Shown here piece by piece: positions 18,371 through 26,412 of a stretch of DNA of 64,000 nucleotides. The stretch spans positions 226,748 through 290,747 of the forward strand of contig NZ_CANMFI010000002.1 in the NCBI RefSeq assembly GCF_947497125.1, written 5' to 3'. A program made the position numbers and the translations under genes. This DNA comes from an uncultured Polaribacter sp. (lineage in GTDB: Bacteria > Bacteroidota > Bacteroidia > Flavobacteriales > Flavobacteriaceae). Position 1 is the stretch's first letter, and each line of letters begins with the position of its first letter. Below the pieces are notes generated by a model, which saw only the letters and a program-made list of their open reading frames with translations, was not told the origin of the DNA and made no database searches.

Positions 18371-20635
18371 CTAAAAATCGGTGTCTTCTTCAACGGTTTC
18401 TTTTTGTTCTTCTGATGCCTCTTCACAATTTATATTTATTGACAAATTAGAAGGTTTCTCAAAATCTTCTGCACTAATATTTAGCGTTTCGTCTGCATAA
18501 CATTTTTGCATGTATAATGCCCAAGAAGGCAAAGACATGGTTGCGCCTTGTCCTTTAGCTATTCCTGCAAAGTGTGTTGCTCTGTCTTCTCCACCTGTCC
18601 AAACACCTGTTGCTAAATTAGGTACAATTCCCATAAACCAACCATCTGATTGATTTTGTGTTGTACCCGTTTTACCTGCAATAGGGTTTGTAAATTTATA
18701 AGGATGACCGGTAATATACCCTGCCTTTTTCCATGGTAATCTTAATCGAACACCAGACCCAGACTCTGTAACACCTTTTAACAAATCTAACACAACATAA
18801 GAAGACTCTTCACTTAATACTTCTTTTGTTTCTGGGGTAAACTCTTGTAAAACGGTACCATTCTTATCTTCTATTCTTGTTAAAATCATTGGGGCAACTC
18901 GCAACCCTTTGTTTGCAAAAGTAGCATATGCGCTCACCATTTCTATTAAAGATAAATCTACGGCTCCTAAAGCAATAGATGGATTTGCTTTAATATCGCT
19001 AGAAATTCCTGCAGAAGTTGCTAAACGAGCAACGTTTTCTGGCGAAACCATATCTATTAATCTAGCAGACATGGTATTTACAGAACCTGCCAAACCATCT
19101 TTTAATGTTAACATGCCTCCATATTTTTTATCTGAATTCTCTGGAGTCCATTCTTCTGGAATTCCATATTTCCCTTTTGGAATGGTGTACAACACATTCG
19201 GAAACTCGTTGCATGGAGATAATTTTAATTGATTAATAGCCGTTGCATACACAAATGGCTTAAATGTAGAACCAACTTGTCTTTTTTGTTGGGCAACTGC
19301 ATCGTATTTAAAGTGTTTGTTATTTACACCGCCAACCCAAGCTTTTATATGCCCTGTTTGCGGTTCTATCGATAACAAACCAGAACGTAAAAAGTATTTG
19401 TAATAACGAATAGAATCGTTTGGAGACATAATAGTATCTATATCACCTTTGTAAGAAAACACACTCATTTTTGTTTTCTTTTTAAAGATAGCGTCAATTT
19501 CTTTGGTTGATTTACCTGCAATTTTTAATCGTTTATATCGATCAGAATTTACTTTAGCTCTGTTTAAAGTTCTGTTAATTTCTGCCTTATCTAAATCGTA
19601 AAAAGGTGCTGTTCTATTTCTTTTTTGTTCTGCAAAAAAATAAGATTGTAAATTAGACATGTGTTCATTTACAGCTTCTTCTGCATATTGTTGCATTCTA
19701 GAGTCTATGGTTACGTAAATTTTTAATCCATCTCTAAAAATATTATATTCTTCTCCGTTTGGTTTTAAATTATTTTGCACCCATTTGCGCATAACTTTTT
19801 GCAAATGAGACCTAAAATAAGTTGCAGAACCATCACTATGGCCTTCTTTATGAATGTTTAAACCTAAATCTAGTTGTTGTAAAGAGTCTTTTTCTTGCAA
19901 AGAAATAAATGCATTTCTATGCATTTGTTTTAAAACAACATTTCTTCTATTTGTTACTAATTCTTCTCTTCTTAAAGGATTGTAGTAAGATGAATTTTTT
20001 AGCATACCTACTAACATTGCAGATTCTTGAACCGCTAATTCTTGTGGTTCTTTCCCAAAATAAATACGTGCTGCAGAACGTATGCCCACTGCTTGGTTTA
20101 AAAAATCGTATTTATTTAAATACATCGCAATAATTTCTTGCTTAGTATATTGCCTTTCTAGCTTGGTGGCTACCACCCATTCTTTTACTTTCTGAAAAAC
20201 TCTCTTAATTTTATTTCTAGACTTTTTACCTGTAAACAACATTCTTGCCAATTGCTGTGTTATGGTACTTGCACCACCACTTCCTGGTTTTAAAACAGCT
20301 CTCGCGGTTCCTCTAAAATCGATGCCAGAATGCTCGTAAAAACGCTCATCTTCTGTAGCAACTAAAGCGTTAACTATGTTGTCTGGTAAATCTTTAAATT
20401 TAATAGGTGTTCTATTTTCAGCAGCATATTTACCTAGCGTTTTACCGTCTGATGAAATGATTTCTGTTGCTAAATTATTTTCTGGATTTTCTAACTCTTC
20501 AAAGGTTGGTAAAGGACCTAAAAGCCCCCAAGAAGCAAATAAAAATATCATTATTAACATAAAAAAAGCACCTAGTACTACCCCCCAAAACCATTTTACT
20601 TGCTTTTTAAAATTTGTCGTTTTCTTTTTCACCAT
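18371..20635 (-). CDS. mrcA: penicillin-binding protein 1A (bifunctional)
   Basis: This 754-residue class A penicillin-binding protein polymerises glycan strands and cross-links peptides. A single N-terminal membrane anchor (about 15-35) precedes the GT51 glycosyltransferase domain, with the catalytic TEDERFYEHSGIDFRG and GGASTITQQLARMLF. The transpeptidase domain has the serine in GSTFKPFVYA (SxxK), then SVNTMSA (SxN) and KTGTTQNQSDGWF (KTG). The C terminus is acidic (EEQKETVEEDTDF). It lies 9 bases after gldH in a shared operon. All catalytic residues are present, so it should be active. Confidence 0.95.
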   Translation of the reverse strand: MVKKKTTNFKKQVKWFWGVVLGAFFMLIMIFLFASWGLLGPLPTFEELENPENNLATEIISSDGKTLGKYAAENRTPIKFKDLPDNIVNALVATEDERFYEHSGIDFRGTARAVLKPGSGGASTITQQLARMLFTGKKSRNKIKRVFQKVKEWVVATKLERQYTKQEIIAMYLNKYDFLNQAVGIRSAARIYFGKEPQELAVQESAMLVGMLKNSSYYNPLRREELVTNRRNVVLKQMHRNAFISLQEKDSLQQLDLGLNIHKEGHSDGSATYFRSHLQKVMRKWVQNNLKPNGEEYNIFRDGLKIYVTIDSRMQQYAEEAVNEHMSNLQSYFFAEQKRNRTAPFYDLDKAEINRTLNRAKVNSDRYKRLKIAGKSTKEIDAIFKKKTKMSVFSYKGDIDTIMSPNDSIRYYKYFLRSGLLSIEPQTGHIKAWVGGVNNKHFKYDAVAQQKRQVGSTFKPFVYATAINQLKLSPCNEFPNVLYTIPKGKYGIPEEWTPENSDKKYGGMLTLKDGLAGSVNTMSARLIDMVSPENVARLATSAGISSDIKANPSIALGAVDLSLIEMVSAYATFANKGLRVAPMILTRIEDKNGTVLQEFTPETKEVLSEESSYVVLDLLKGVTESGSGVRLRLPWKKAGYITGHPYKFTNPIAGKTGTTQNQSDGWFMGIVPNLATGVWTGGEDRATHFAGIAKGQGATMSLPSWALYMQKCYADETLNISAEDFEKPSNLSININCEEASEEQKETVEEDTDF

Positions 20636-20644
20636 TTTTTTAAT

Positions 20645-21139
20645 CTATTTTTCGATACTTAAACCCACGTCTAAAACGCCTTCTAAAAACGGAATGGAGG
20701 AAATTTCTCCGTTTTTACGCATTGCATGTCTAATTTTTAAAAGATAATTACCCGTTAACGGAAACCTTTTATTTTCTTTATAATATAATTTATTCTCTTT
20801 TATTTCTGTAAAACCATTCCCTAAAAAAAGACCTTGTTTATCTGCCATTTCATACTGTAAAGTATCAACAACAATTGTTTTATTAGGAAAAATCATCTCT
20901 GTAATTAAATACAAATTTCGATACTTGTAAGCATCATTATTTCTAATGTTTATAAACAAGTTGTTTGATGAAATGGTATCTTTTACCTCAAAACTAAAAA
21001 CTACTTTTTCACCCGCTTTCCAGCCTTTAGATGCTATTGATTTATACTCATTAAAACTGGCTTTTTCATTGCAAGAAAAAAACAGTAAAAAAGCAACTAA
21101 AACAATTGAAAAATTATTTCTTTTCAGGTGCATTCTCAT
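20645..21139 (-). CDS. gldH: gliding motility lipoprotein GldH
   Basis: This 164-residue lipoprotein has a lipobox LLFFSC (Cys near residue 23) and the GldH pattern: WKAGEKVVFSFEVKDT, then NLFINIRNNDAYKYRNLYL and LPLTGNYLLKI-like FPLTGNYLLKIRHAMR, ending GVLDVGLSIEK. GldH is needed for gliding and chitin use in Flavobacterium johnsoniae and is linked to the type IX system; its molecular role is unclear. The start at 21139 (or 21133, MHLK) overlaps the end of ricT by about 20 bases, so translation is coupled. The ricT-gldH-PBP1A order is, as I recall, frequent in Flavobacteriaceae. Confidence 0.9.
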   Translation of the reverse strand: MRMHLKRNNFSIVLVAFLLFFSCNEKASFNEYKSIASKGWKAGEKVVFSFEVKDTISSNNLFINIRNNDAYKYRNLYLITEMIFPNKTIVVDTLQYEMADKQGLFLGNGFTEIKENKLYYKENKRFPLTGNYLLKIRHAMRKNGEISSIPFLEGVLDVGLSIEK

Positions 21140-22514
21140 TTTTTTGCCTATTGTTATTTTTGTTGGGCTTTCTTGGTTTTTGTGCTTTTTTTACTTCTCC
21201 TTCAGGTCTTTTAGTGTTCGGACGCTGTTTTTGTTGAGATGATTTTGGCTGACTTGTATTTGTTTTTTTATTTGGATTAGATGATTTTCTAGGTACCGGT
21301 TTTCTTTTTTGATTAGAATTTGGCTTAGGCTTGTTCGCATTGTTTGCAGCTACAGCTTGCGGCTTTTTCTTATTTCTGTTTCTATTATTTCTATTGCGCT
21401 TACTTTGTTTCGGAGTATCAAAACGTGTTAAACTATCTTGACCAACAGCATCTTCAAAATCTACTTTTACAGGAATTTCTACATCTGCTTCATACTCTTC
21501 TAACGAAATAGATTTTTCATTATTTTTATTCAGCTCAATAATTTCTAAAACCTGTTCTAATGTTAATCGAAACCATTTAAAACGCTCTTCTTTATAGGTA
21601 TACCATAAATGATTTTTAAAAATATCCATCTTTACAAAAACAGCCTCTCCTTTTTCTGTTTTTAACACAACATCTTGCTTCGGAAAAGATTTTAAAGCAT
21701 CTAAATAGGTATCTAATTCAAAATTTAAACAACATTTTAATTTTCCGCATTGCCCCGCTAACTTTAAAGGGTTTAATGATAATTGTTGATAACGCGCTGC
21801 AGAAGTGCTTACTTTTCTAAAATCTGTTAACCAAGTAGAACAACATAGCTCTCTACCACAAGAACCAACACCTCCTAAACGAGCGGCTTCTTGTCTTGCC
21901 CCTACTTGTTTCATTTCTACACGAATAGAAAAAGCACTTGCCAAATCTCTAATTAATTGTCTAAAATCTACTCGAGATTCTGCAGTATAATAAAAAGTTG
22001 CTTTATTACCATCGCCCTGATATTCTACATCAGACAGTTTCATCTGCAAACCTAAACGACCTAAAATCTCTCTACCTCTTCGCTGGGTCTCTTCTTCTTT
22101 GGCTCTAACTTGTTGCCAAACATCAATATCTCTCTGACTTGCTTTTCTATAAATTTTCTTTACATCTTCGTGGTCTTTGGTTATTTTGTGCTTTTTCATT
22201 TGCACTTTTACCAACTCGCCCGCTAAAGAAACCGTACCAATATCATGTCCAGGATTTCCTTCTACTGCAACAATATCGCCCATAGTTATGGGTAAATTAT
22301 CTACATTTTTGTAAAAATGTTTCCGTCCGTTTTTAAAACGGACTTCAAAAATATTAAAACGCTCTTGTCCAGAAGGCAGAGTCATATTAGACAACCAATC
22401 GAAAACGGCTAGTTTATTACTACCGCTTCCGCAAGTTCCTGACCCGCAATTACCATTACTCTTACAACCTTTTGGTACGCCATTTTCTGTTGTACCACAA
22501 CTACCACATGCCAT
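21114..22514 (-). CDS. ricT: PSP1-domain protein RicT
   Basis: This 466-residue protein has a Cys-rich start (MACGSCGTTENGVPKGC) and a PSP1 domain (about 40-290). Its paired cysteines are VGSCGRELCCSTWL and QCGKLKCCLNFE, the likely iron-sulfur or metal site. In Bacillus, RicT (YaaT) forms a complex with RicA and RicF that supports RNase Y processing and phosphorelay; partners in Bacteroidota are not established. From about residue 370 the protein is a low-complexity tail rich in Lys, Asn, Pro and Gln (PKQSKRNRNNRNRNKKK and onward), longer than in Firmicutes and suited to bind nucleic acid. It is first in the long operon with gldH and PBP1A. Confidence 0.88.
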   Translation of the reverse strand: MACGSCGTTENGVPKGCKSNGNCGSGTCGSGSNKLAVFDWLSNMTLPSGQERFNIFEVRFKNGRKHFYKNVDNLPITMGDIVAVEGNPGHDIGTVSLAGELVKVQMKKHKITKDHEDVKKIYRKASQRDIDVWQQVRAKEEETQRRGREILGRLGLQMKLSDVEYQGDGNKATFYYTAESRVDFRQLIRDLASAFSIRVEMKQVGARQEAARLGGVGSCGRELCCSTWLTDFRKVSTSAARYQQLSLNPLKLAGQCGKLKCCLNFELDTYLDALKSFPKQDVVLKTEKGEAVFVKMDIFKNHLWYTYKEERFKWFRLTLEQVLEIIELNKNNEKSISLEEYEADVEIPVKVDFEDAVGQDSLTRFDTPKQSKRNRNNRNRNKKKPQAVAANNANKPKPNSNQKRKPVPRKSSNPNKKTNTSQPKSSQQKQRPNTKRPEGEVKKAQKPRKPNKNNNRQKNENAPEKK

Positions 22515-22692
22515 ATATATCTAGTCTTTAGTTGTTAATTGTTAGTTGTTTTTTAAAAACACACTAAAAACTAAACCTAAAGTTTTTTTTAAAAATTGAT
22601 ACTCAATTGTTTGCAACAAAAATGATCTTTGTTGCTTAATCAGTAAATATATGAAAATGGATTGAAAATTGAAAGTTAAATTTTCACATAAA

Positions 22693-22715
22693 AAAAACCT
22701 CCGATAGAGGTTTTT
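22693..22715 (-). terminator. terminator after trhO
   Basis: AAAAACCTC (22693-22701) and GAGGTTTTT (22707-22715) form a 9-bp stem around CGATA. On the minus strand it ends in a T run, 41 bases beyond the trhO stop, and separates trhO from ricT. Confidence 0.8.
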
Positions 22716-22755
22716 AAAAGTTATTTTTAACTTTACAGATATCAGAATTACTGAA

Positions 22756-23787
22756 TTATTTCTTAAACTTCAGCACTTCGCTTCTACCCTTTTTAAATAT
22801 TTTATTACTAGCGTGCTTGCCTTTTCTGCGCTCTTTTTGTTCTTCATAAGAAAGTTTAATTATTTCTTGACAATCTGTAGAACAGGTATTTTCCATTTTT
22901 TCTGCACAAGCATCACATTGTATAAAAAGCAAATGACAACCTTCATTGGCGCAATTGGTATGTGTATCTGAAGGCTTGCCACATTGGTGGCAATTGGCAA
23001 TTACATCTTCTGTAATTTTTTCTGCCCTTCTATGGTCAAACACAAAATTTTTACCAATAAATTTATTCTCGATTCCTTCTTCATTTACCTGACGTGTGTA
23101 TTCTATAATACCGCCTTCTAACTGAAAAACATTTTTAAAACCTTTGTGTTTGTAGTAAGCAGAAGCTTTTTCGCAACGGATACCACCAGTACAATACATT
23201 AGTAAATTTTTATCTTCTTTATTGTCTTTTAAATCTTCTTCTATAATATCTAAAGAGTCTCTAAATGTATCTACATCTGGCGTTACAGCACCTTCAAAAT
23301 GACCAATTTCACTTTCGTAATGGTTGCGCATATCTACACAAACTGTATCTGGATTTGCCAACATTTCATTAAATTCTTTCGCATTTAAATGAGTTCCTTT
23401 ATTGGTAACATCAAAAGTGGCATCGTTTAAACCGTCTGCCACAATTTTGTCTCGCACTTTTACTTTTAATTTTAAAAACGACTTGTTATCTTGCTCTACA
23501 GCAACATTTAAACGAATGTCTTTTAAAAAAACAATGCTATCTAATTGGTCTTTTAAAGCATAAAAATTTTCTGACGGAACCGATAGTTGCGCATTAATAC
23601 CTTCAAAAGAAACATAAATTCTACCTAGAACATCTAACGCGTTCCATTCTATAAATAATTTATCTCTTAAAAGTTGTGGGTTTTTTATCTTGTGATATTG
23701 ATAAAAAGAAATGGTAAGGCGGTCTTTACCGGCCTTGTCTATTAATGCAGCGCGTTCTATGGCGCTTAATTTATTGTACAGTTGCAT
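22756..23787 (-). CDS. trhO: tRNA uridine(34) hydroxylase TrhO (rhodanese family)
   Basis: This 343-residue protein matches the TrhO/YceA family, which uses oxygen to hydroxylate uridine 34 of several tRNAs as the first step toward 5-methoxyuridine derivatives. An N-terminal acylphosphatase-like domain (GRIYVSFEGINAQLSVP) is followed by a rhodanese domain (about 130-225) with the reactive Cys in LLMYCTGGIRCEKASAY. The C-terminal Cys-rich part (NCHQCGKPSDTHTNC, FIQCDACAEKMENTC) probably binds metal. A basic tail ends the protein. Strict oxygen dependence is family knowledge. It is a single-gene unit with its own candidate promoter and terminator. Confidence 0.92.
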   Translation of the reverse strand: MQLYNKLSAIERAALIDKAGKDRLTISFYQYHKIKNPQLLRDKLFIEWNALDVLGRIYVSFEGINAQLSVPSENFYALKDQLDSIVFLKDIRLNVAVEQDNKSFLKLKVKVRDKIVADGLNDATFDVTNKGTHLNAKEFNEMLANPDTVCVDMRNHYESEIGHFEGAVTPDVDTFRDSLDIIEEDLKDNKEDKNLLMYCTGGIRCEKASAYYKHKGFKNVFQLEGGIIEYTRQVNEEGIENKFIGKNFVFDHRRAEKITEDVIANCHQCGKPSDTHTNCANEGCHLLFIQCDACAEKMENTCSTDCQEIIKLSYEEQKERRKGKHASNKIFKKGRSEVLKFKK

Positions 23788-23837
23788 GCTATACTAATTT
23801 TTTAAGCTGAACTAAATCAGGATTTGTTAATAAAGTA

Positions 23838-23845
23838 CAAACTTA
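23838..23845 (-). promoter_or_regulatory. candidate -7 element for trhO
   Basis: CAAACTTA on the plus strand is TAAGTTTG on the minus strand, matching TAnnTTTG. The leader would be about 45 bases. No -33 TTG is clear. Confidence 0.33.
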
Positions 23846-23940
23846 CAATTTTTTATGAAAAAGCAGCTATTATTAGGACTTTTAGCCTTCTTTAATTCAT
23901 AAAAAAGCTGCTTACTAAAAAAATAATGTTTGCAAAAATG

Positions 23941-24018
23941 CTTAGCCCAGATAGAACGGTTTGTTTGAGCTCTCCCGATTTTTTATCGGGAAGCGAGTAG
24001 TGATAGCTGGAAACAGCT
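23941..24018 (+). repeat. dispersed palindromic element, copy A
   Basis: The copy runs from CTTAGCCCAGATAGAACGG to GATAGCTGGAAACAGCTTC. Inside it, TCCCGAT and ATCGGGA form a hairpin (23973-23991). Both ends match the reverse complement of the copy at 31334-31449. I associate such elements with intergenic regions of many Flavobacteriaceae; whether they are RNA or DNA elements is unknown. Confidence 0.6.
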
Positions 24019-24146
24019 TCGAAAAAAGAAAAATTAAATCAATTTGTTTAATTTTAAACAAACCGAAATATATTGGTATTTTTTTATCAAAAAAATGGTG
24101 GAAATTAATTTTGTTAGCATCTTTGTACTATAAAAAAACAAAAAAG

Positions 24147-25136
24147 ATGAAAATAGCTGTAGTTGGCGCAACCGGAATGGTTGGTACCGTAATGTTACAA
24201 GTTTTAGAAGAAAGAAATTTACCGATCACCGAATTTATTCCGGTAGCCTCTGAGCGTTCTGCTGGGAAAAAACTAACCTACAAAGGCAAGCAATACACAA
24301 TTGTTACCTTGGCTGATGCTGTAAAAATGCAACCAGATATTGCACTTTTTTCTGCCGGTGGCGATACTTCTTTAGAATGGGCACCAAAATTTGCCGAAGT
24401 TGGCACTACAGTTATAGACAATTCTTCTGCTTGGAGAATGGATCCGACAAAAAAATTGGTAGTCCCAGAAATTAATGGTGATGTTTTAACTTCTGATGAT
24501 AAAATTATTGCAAATCCGAATTGCTCTACCATACAATTGGTTATGGCTTTATCGCCTTTGCATGACAAATACAAAATGAAACGTTTGGTAGTTTCTACCT
24601 ATCAATCTGTGTCTGGTACGGGCGTAAAAGCGGTACAACAATTAGACAACGAAGAAGCTGGTATTGATGGCGAAATGGCCTATCCGCATAAAATTGGTAG
24701 AAATGCTTTGCCTCATTGTGATATTTTTTTAGAGAACGGCTACACAAAAGAAGAAATGAAATTGGTAAAAGAGCCTAAGAAAATTTTACGTGACGATTCT
24801 TTTTCTGTTACAGCAACCGCAGTTCGTATACCTACTGCTGGCGGGCACTCTGAAGCTGTTAACGTTCAGTTTGAAAACGATTTTGACTTGACAGAAGTAC
24901 GTCAGTTATTAAACGATTTTCCGGGTGTAATTGTACAAGATGATTTGGCAAACAACGTCTACCCAATGCCAATTAATGCACACAATAGAGACGAAGTTTT
25001 TGTTGGACGTATTCGAAGAGATGAATCTCAAGAAAATACCTTAAATTTGTGGATCGTTGCAGACAACTTAAGAAAAGGTGCTGCAACCAACACAGTTCAA
25101 ATAGCCGAATATTTAATTGCAAATAATTTGGTATAA
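24147..25136 (+). CDS. asd: aspartate-semialdehyde dehydrogenase
   Basis: This 329-residue enzyme reduces aspartyl phosphate to aspartate semialdehyde, the branch point to lysine (and diaminopimelate), threonine and methionine. The start at 24147 puts MKIAVVGATGMVGTVML, the NADP-binding glycine loop, at the N terminus. The frame is open further upstream, but that part is repeat-derived. The catalytic cysteine is in IANPNCSTIQLV and a later His is in IPTAGGHSEAVNV. Other typical parts are FSAGGDTSLEWAPKFAE and VIDNSSAWRMD. The gene is followed after 12 bases by a ferredoxin-reductase-like gene in the same direction. Confidence 0.95.
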   Translation: MKIAVVGATGMVGTVMLQVLEERNLPITEFIPVASERSAGKKLTYKGKQYTIVTLADAVKMQPDIALFSAGGDTSLEWAPKFAEVGTTVIDNSSAWRMDPTKKLVVPEINGDVLTSDDKIIANPNCSTIQLVMALSPLHDKYKMKRLVVSTYQSVSGTGVKAVQQLDNEEAGIDGEMAYPHKIGRNALPHCDIFLENGYTKEEMKLVKEPKKILRDDSFSVTATAVRIPTAGGHSEAVNVQFENDFDLTEVRQLLNDFPGVIVQDDLANNVYPMPINAHNRDEVFVGRIRRDESQENTLNLWIVADNLRKGAATNTVQIAEYLIANNLV

Positions 25137-25148
25137 TACATACAGTTA

Positions 25149-26192
25149 ATGGCAACGTTTCATAAAATAAACATACAAGAAGTAATTAAAGAAACCGCAA
25201 ATGCGGTTTCTTTGGTATTTAAAATACCCGGAAATTTAAAATCTAAATTTGCATTTCATGCAGGGCAATACGTAACTCTAAAAAAAACCATCAATGGTAA
25301 AAAAGTAAGAAGGGCTTACTCAATTTGCTCATCGCCAACAGATTCGTTTTTAAAAGTAGCCATTAAAGCTGTAGAAAATGGTATTTTTTCTAACTATGCA
25401 ACTACAGAATTAAAAGCAGAAAATTTTATAGAAGTTTCTGAACCTGAAGGAAAATTTATACTACAACCAAAACCAAAGAAAAATTACATTGCTTTTGCTG
25501 CGGGTTCTGGTATTACCCCTATTTTATCGATGGTAAAAGATGTTTTAGCATCAGAACCTACTGCTACATTTACACTTATTTACGGTAACAAAACTTTTGC
25601 AGATACTATTTTTAAAGAACAATTAGACGCTCTTAAAGAGGCTAATCCAGACAATTTTAATCTGCATTATATTTGTAGTAGAGAACAACAAGAAGACACT
25701 TTGTTTGGCAGAATAGACAAAGGACACACAAATTTTTTCTTAAATAAATATGCAGATATCAACTTTGATAGCGCTTACATCTGTGGACCAGAAGCAATGA
25801 TTAACGAAGTTTCTGAAACTTTAAAAGAACGAAACTTTACAGCTGAAAACATTTATTTTGAACTTTTTACAACAACTTTAAACGAAGCCGCTGTCTCTGA
25901 AATTAAAGAAGGTTTTACAGAAGTTACTGTTTTGTTAGATGATGAAGAAACCACCTTTACCATGCAACAAACAGACGATATTCTTGCAGCAAGTTTACGC
26001 AATAATTTAGATGCGCCCTACTCTTGCCAAGGCGGTGTTTGTAGCTCTTGCTTATGCAAAGTAACCGAAGGAAAAGCAGTAATGGTAAAAAATTCTATTT
26101 TAACTGATGGTGAAATAGAAGAAGGTTTGGTTTTAGCATGCCAAGCATACCCAACAACCTCTTCAATAAAAATTGATTTTGACGACGTTTAA
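25149..26192 (+). CDS. PaaE-like flavin reductase with 2Fe-2S ferredoxin domain
   Basis: This 347-residue protein has three parts. An FAD domain has RRAYSICSSP; an NAD(P)-binding domain has FAAGSGITPILSMV and AYICGPEAMI; and a C-terminal plant-type ferredoxin domain has four cysteines, three in YSCQGGVCSSCLCKV and one in VLACQAYP. It passes electrons from NAD(P)H through FAD and 2Fe-2S to a partner. The layout is that of PaaE, the reductase of phenylacetyl-CoA epoxidase, but no paaABCD genes lie nearby, so the partner is unknown and a general ferredoxin-NADP reductase role is equally likely. It is 12 bases after asd and probably cotranscribed with it. Confidence 0.85.
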   Translation: MATFHKINIQEVIKETANAVSLVFKIPGNLKSKFAFHAGQYVTLKKTINGKKVRRAYSICSSPTDSFLKVAIKAVENGIFSNYATTELKAENFIEVSEPEGKFILQPKPKKNYIAFAAGSGITPILSMVKDVLASEPTATFTLIYGNKTFADTIFKEQLDALKEANPDNFNLHYICSREQQEDTLFGRIDKGHTNFFLNKYADINFDSAYICGPEAMINEVSETLKERNFTAENIYFELFTTTLNEAAVSEIKEGFTEVTVLLDDEETTFTMQQTDDILAASLRNNLDAPYSCQGGVCSSCLCKVTEGKAVMVKNSILTDGEIEEGLVLACQAYPTTSSIKIDFDDV

Positions 26193-26225
26193 CAGACAAT
26201 ATCATTCTTCATAAAATTATTTTTT

Positions 26226-26309
26226 GGGCGTTTTAACAGGCTTTCCATTGTATCTTTTCGCTAAAAATTAAAAAGATATAGTGTAAAGCGCGACCCTTGT
26301 GGTAACGCC
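26226..26309. repeat. dispersed palindromic element, copy C
   Basis: GGGCGTT at the left and AACGCC at the right (26304-26309) pair, and TATCTTTT pairs with AAAAGATA inside, giving one long broken stem between the reductase gene and serS. The core CTTTCC-TTGTATCTTTT resembles CTTTCCACTATATCTTTTT of copy B (31334-31449), so it looks like two inverted right halves of the same family. Confidence 0.6.
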
Positions 26310-26383
26310 AAAAAAATAAAAAAACTAATATTACCTTGTGTACTTTTAATTTGTTATTTCGCATAGAAACAACGCTAAAATTA

Positions 26384-26391
26384 TATATTTG
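26384..26391 (+). promoter_or_regulatory. candidate -7 element for serS
   Basis: TATATTTG is an exact TAnnTTTG, 21 bases before the serS ATG. Transcription would start near 26397. The nearest TTG upstream is 30 bases away, outside the usual spacing. Confidence 0.42.
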
Positions 26392-26412
26392 CATTTCTAA
26401 ATTACAACGCAA

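Larger units (their letters stand above)
23788..24146. other. intergenic region between trhO and asd
   Basis: This 359-base stretch lies between divergent genes. It holds a candidate trhO -7 box (23838-23845), a short inverted pair AAGCAGCT/AGCTGCTT (about 23872 and 23908), and the palindromic element at 23941-24018. An open frame runs in from 23961 to asd but begins inside the element and has no protein character, so I place the asd start at 24147. Nothing else is recognised. Confidence 0.6.

Noticed and set aside
23961..24146. N-terminal extension of asd (62 residues)
   Set aside because: The added part lies in the palindromic element and its flank. The NADP loop MKIAVVGATG starts exactly at 24147, where the family normally begins.
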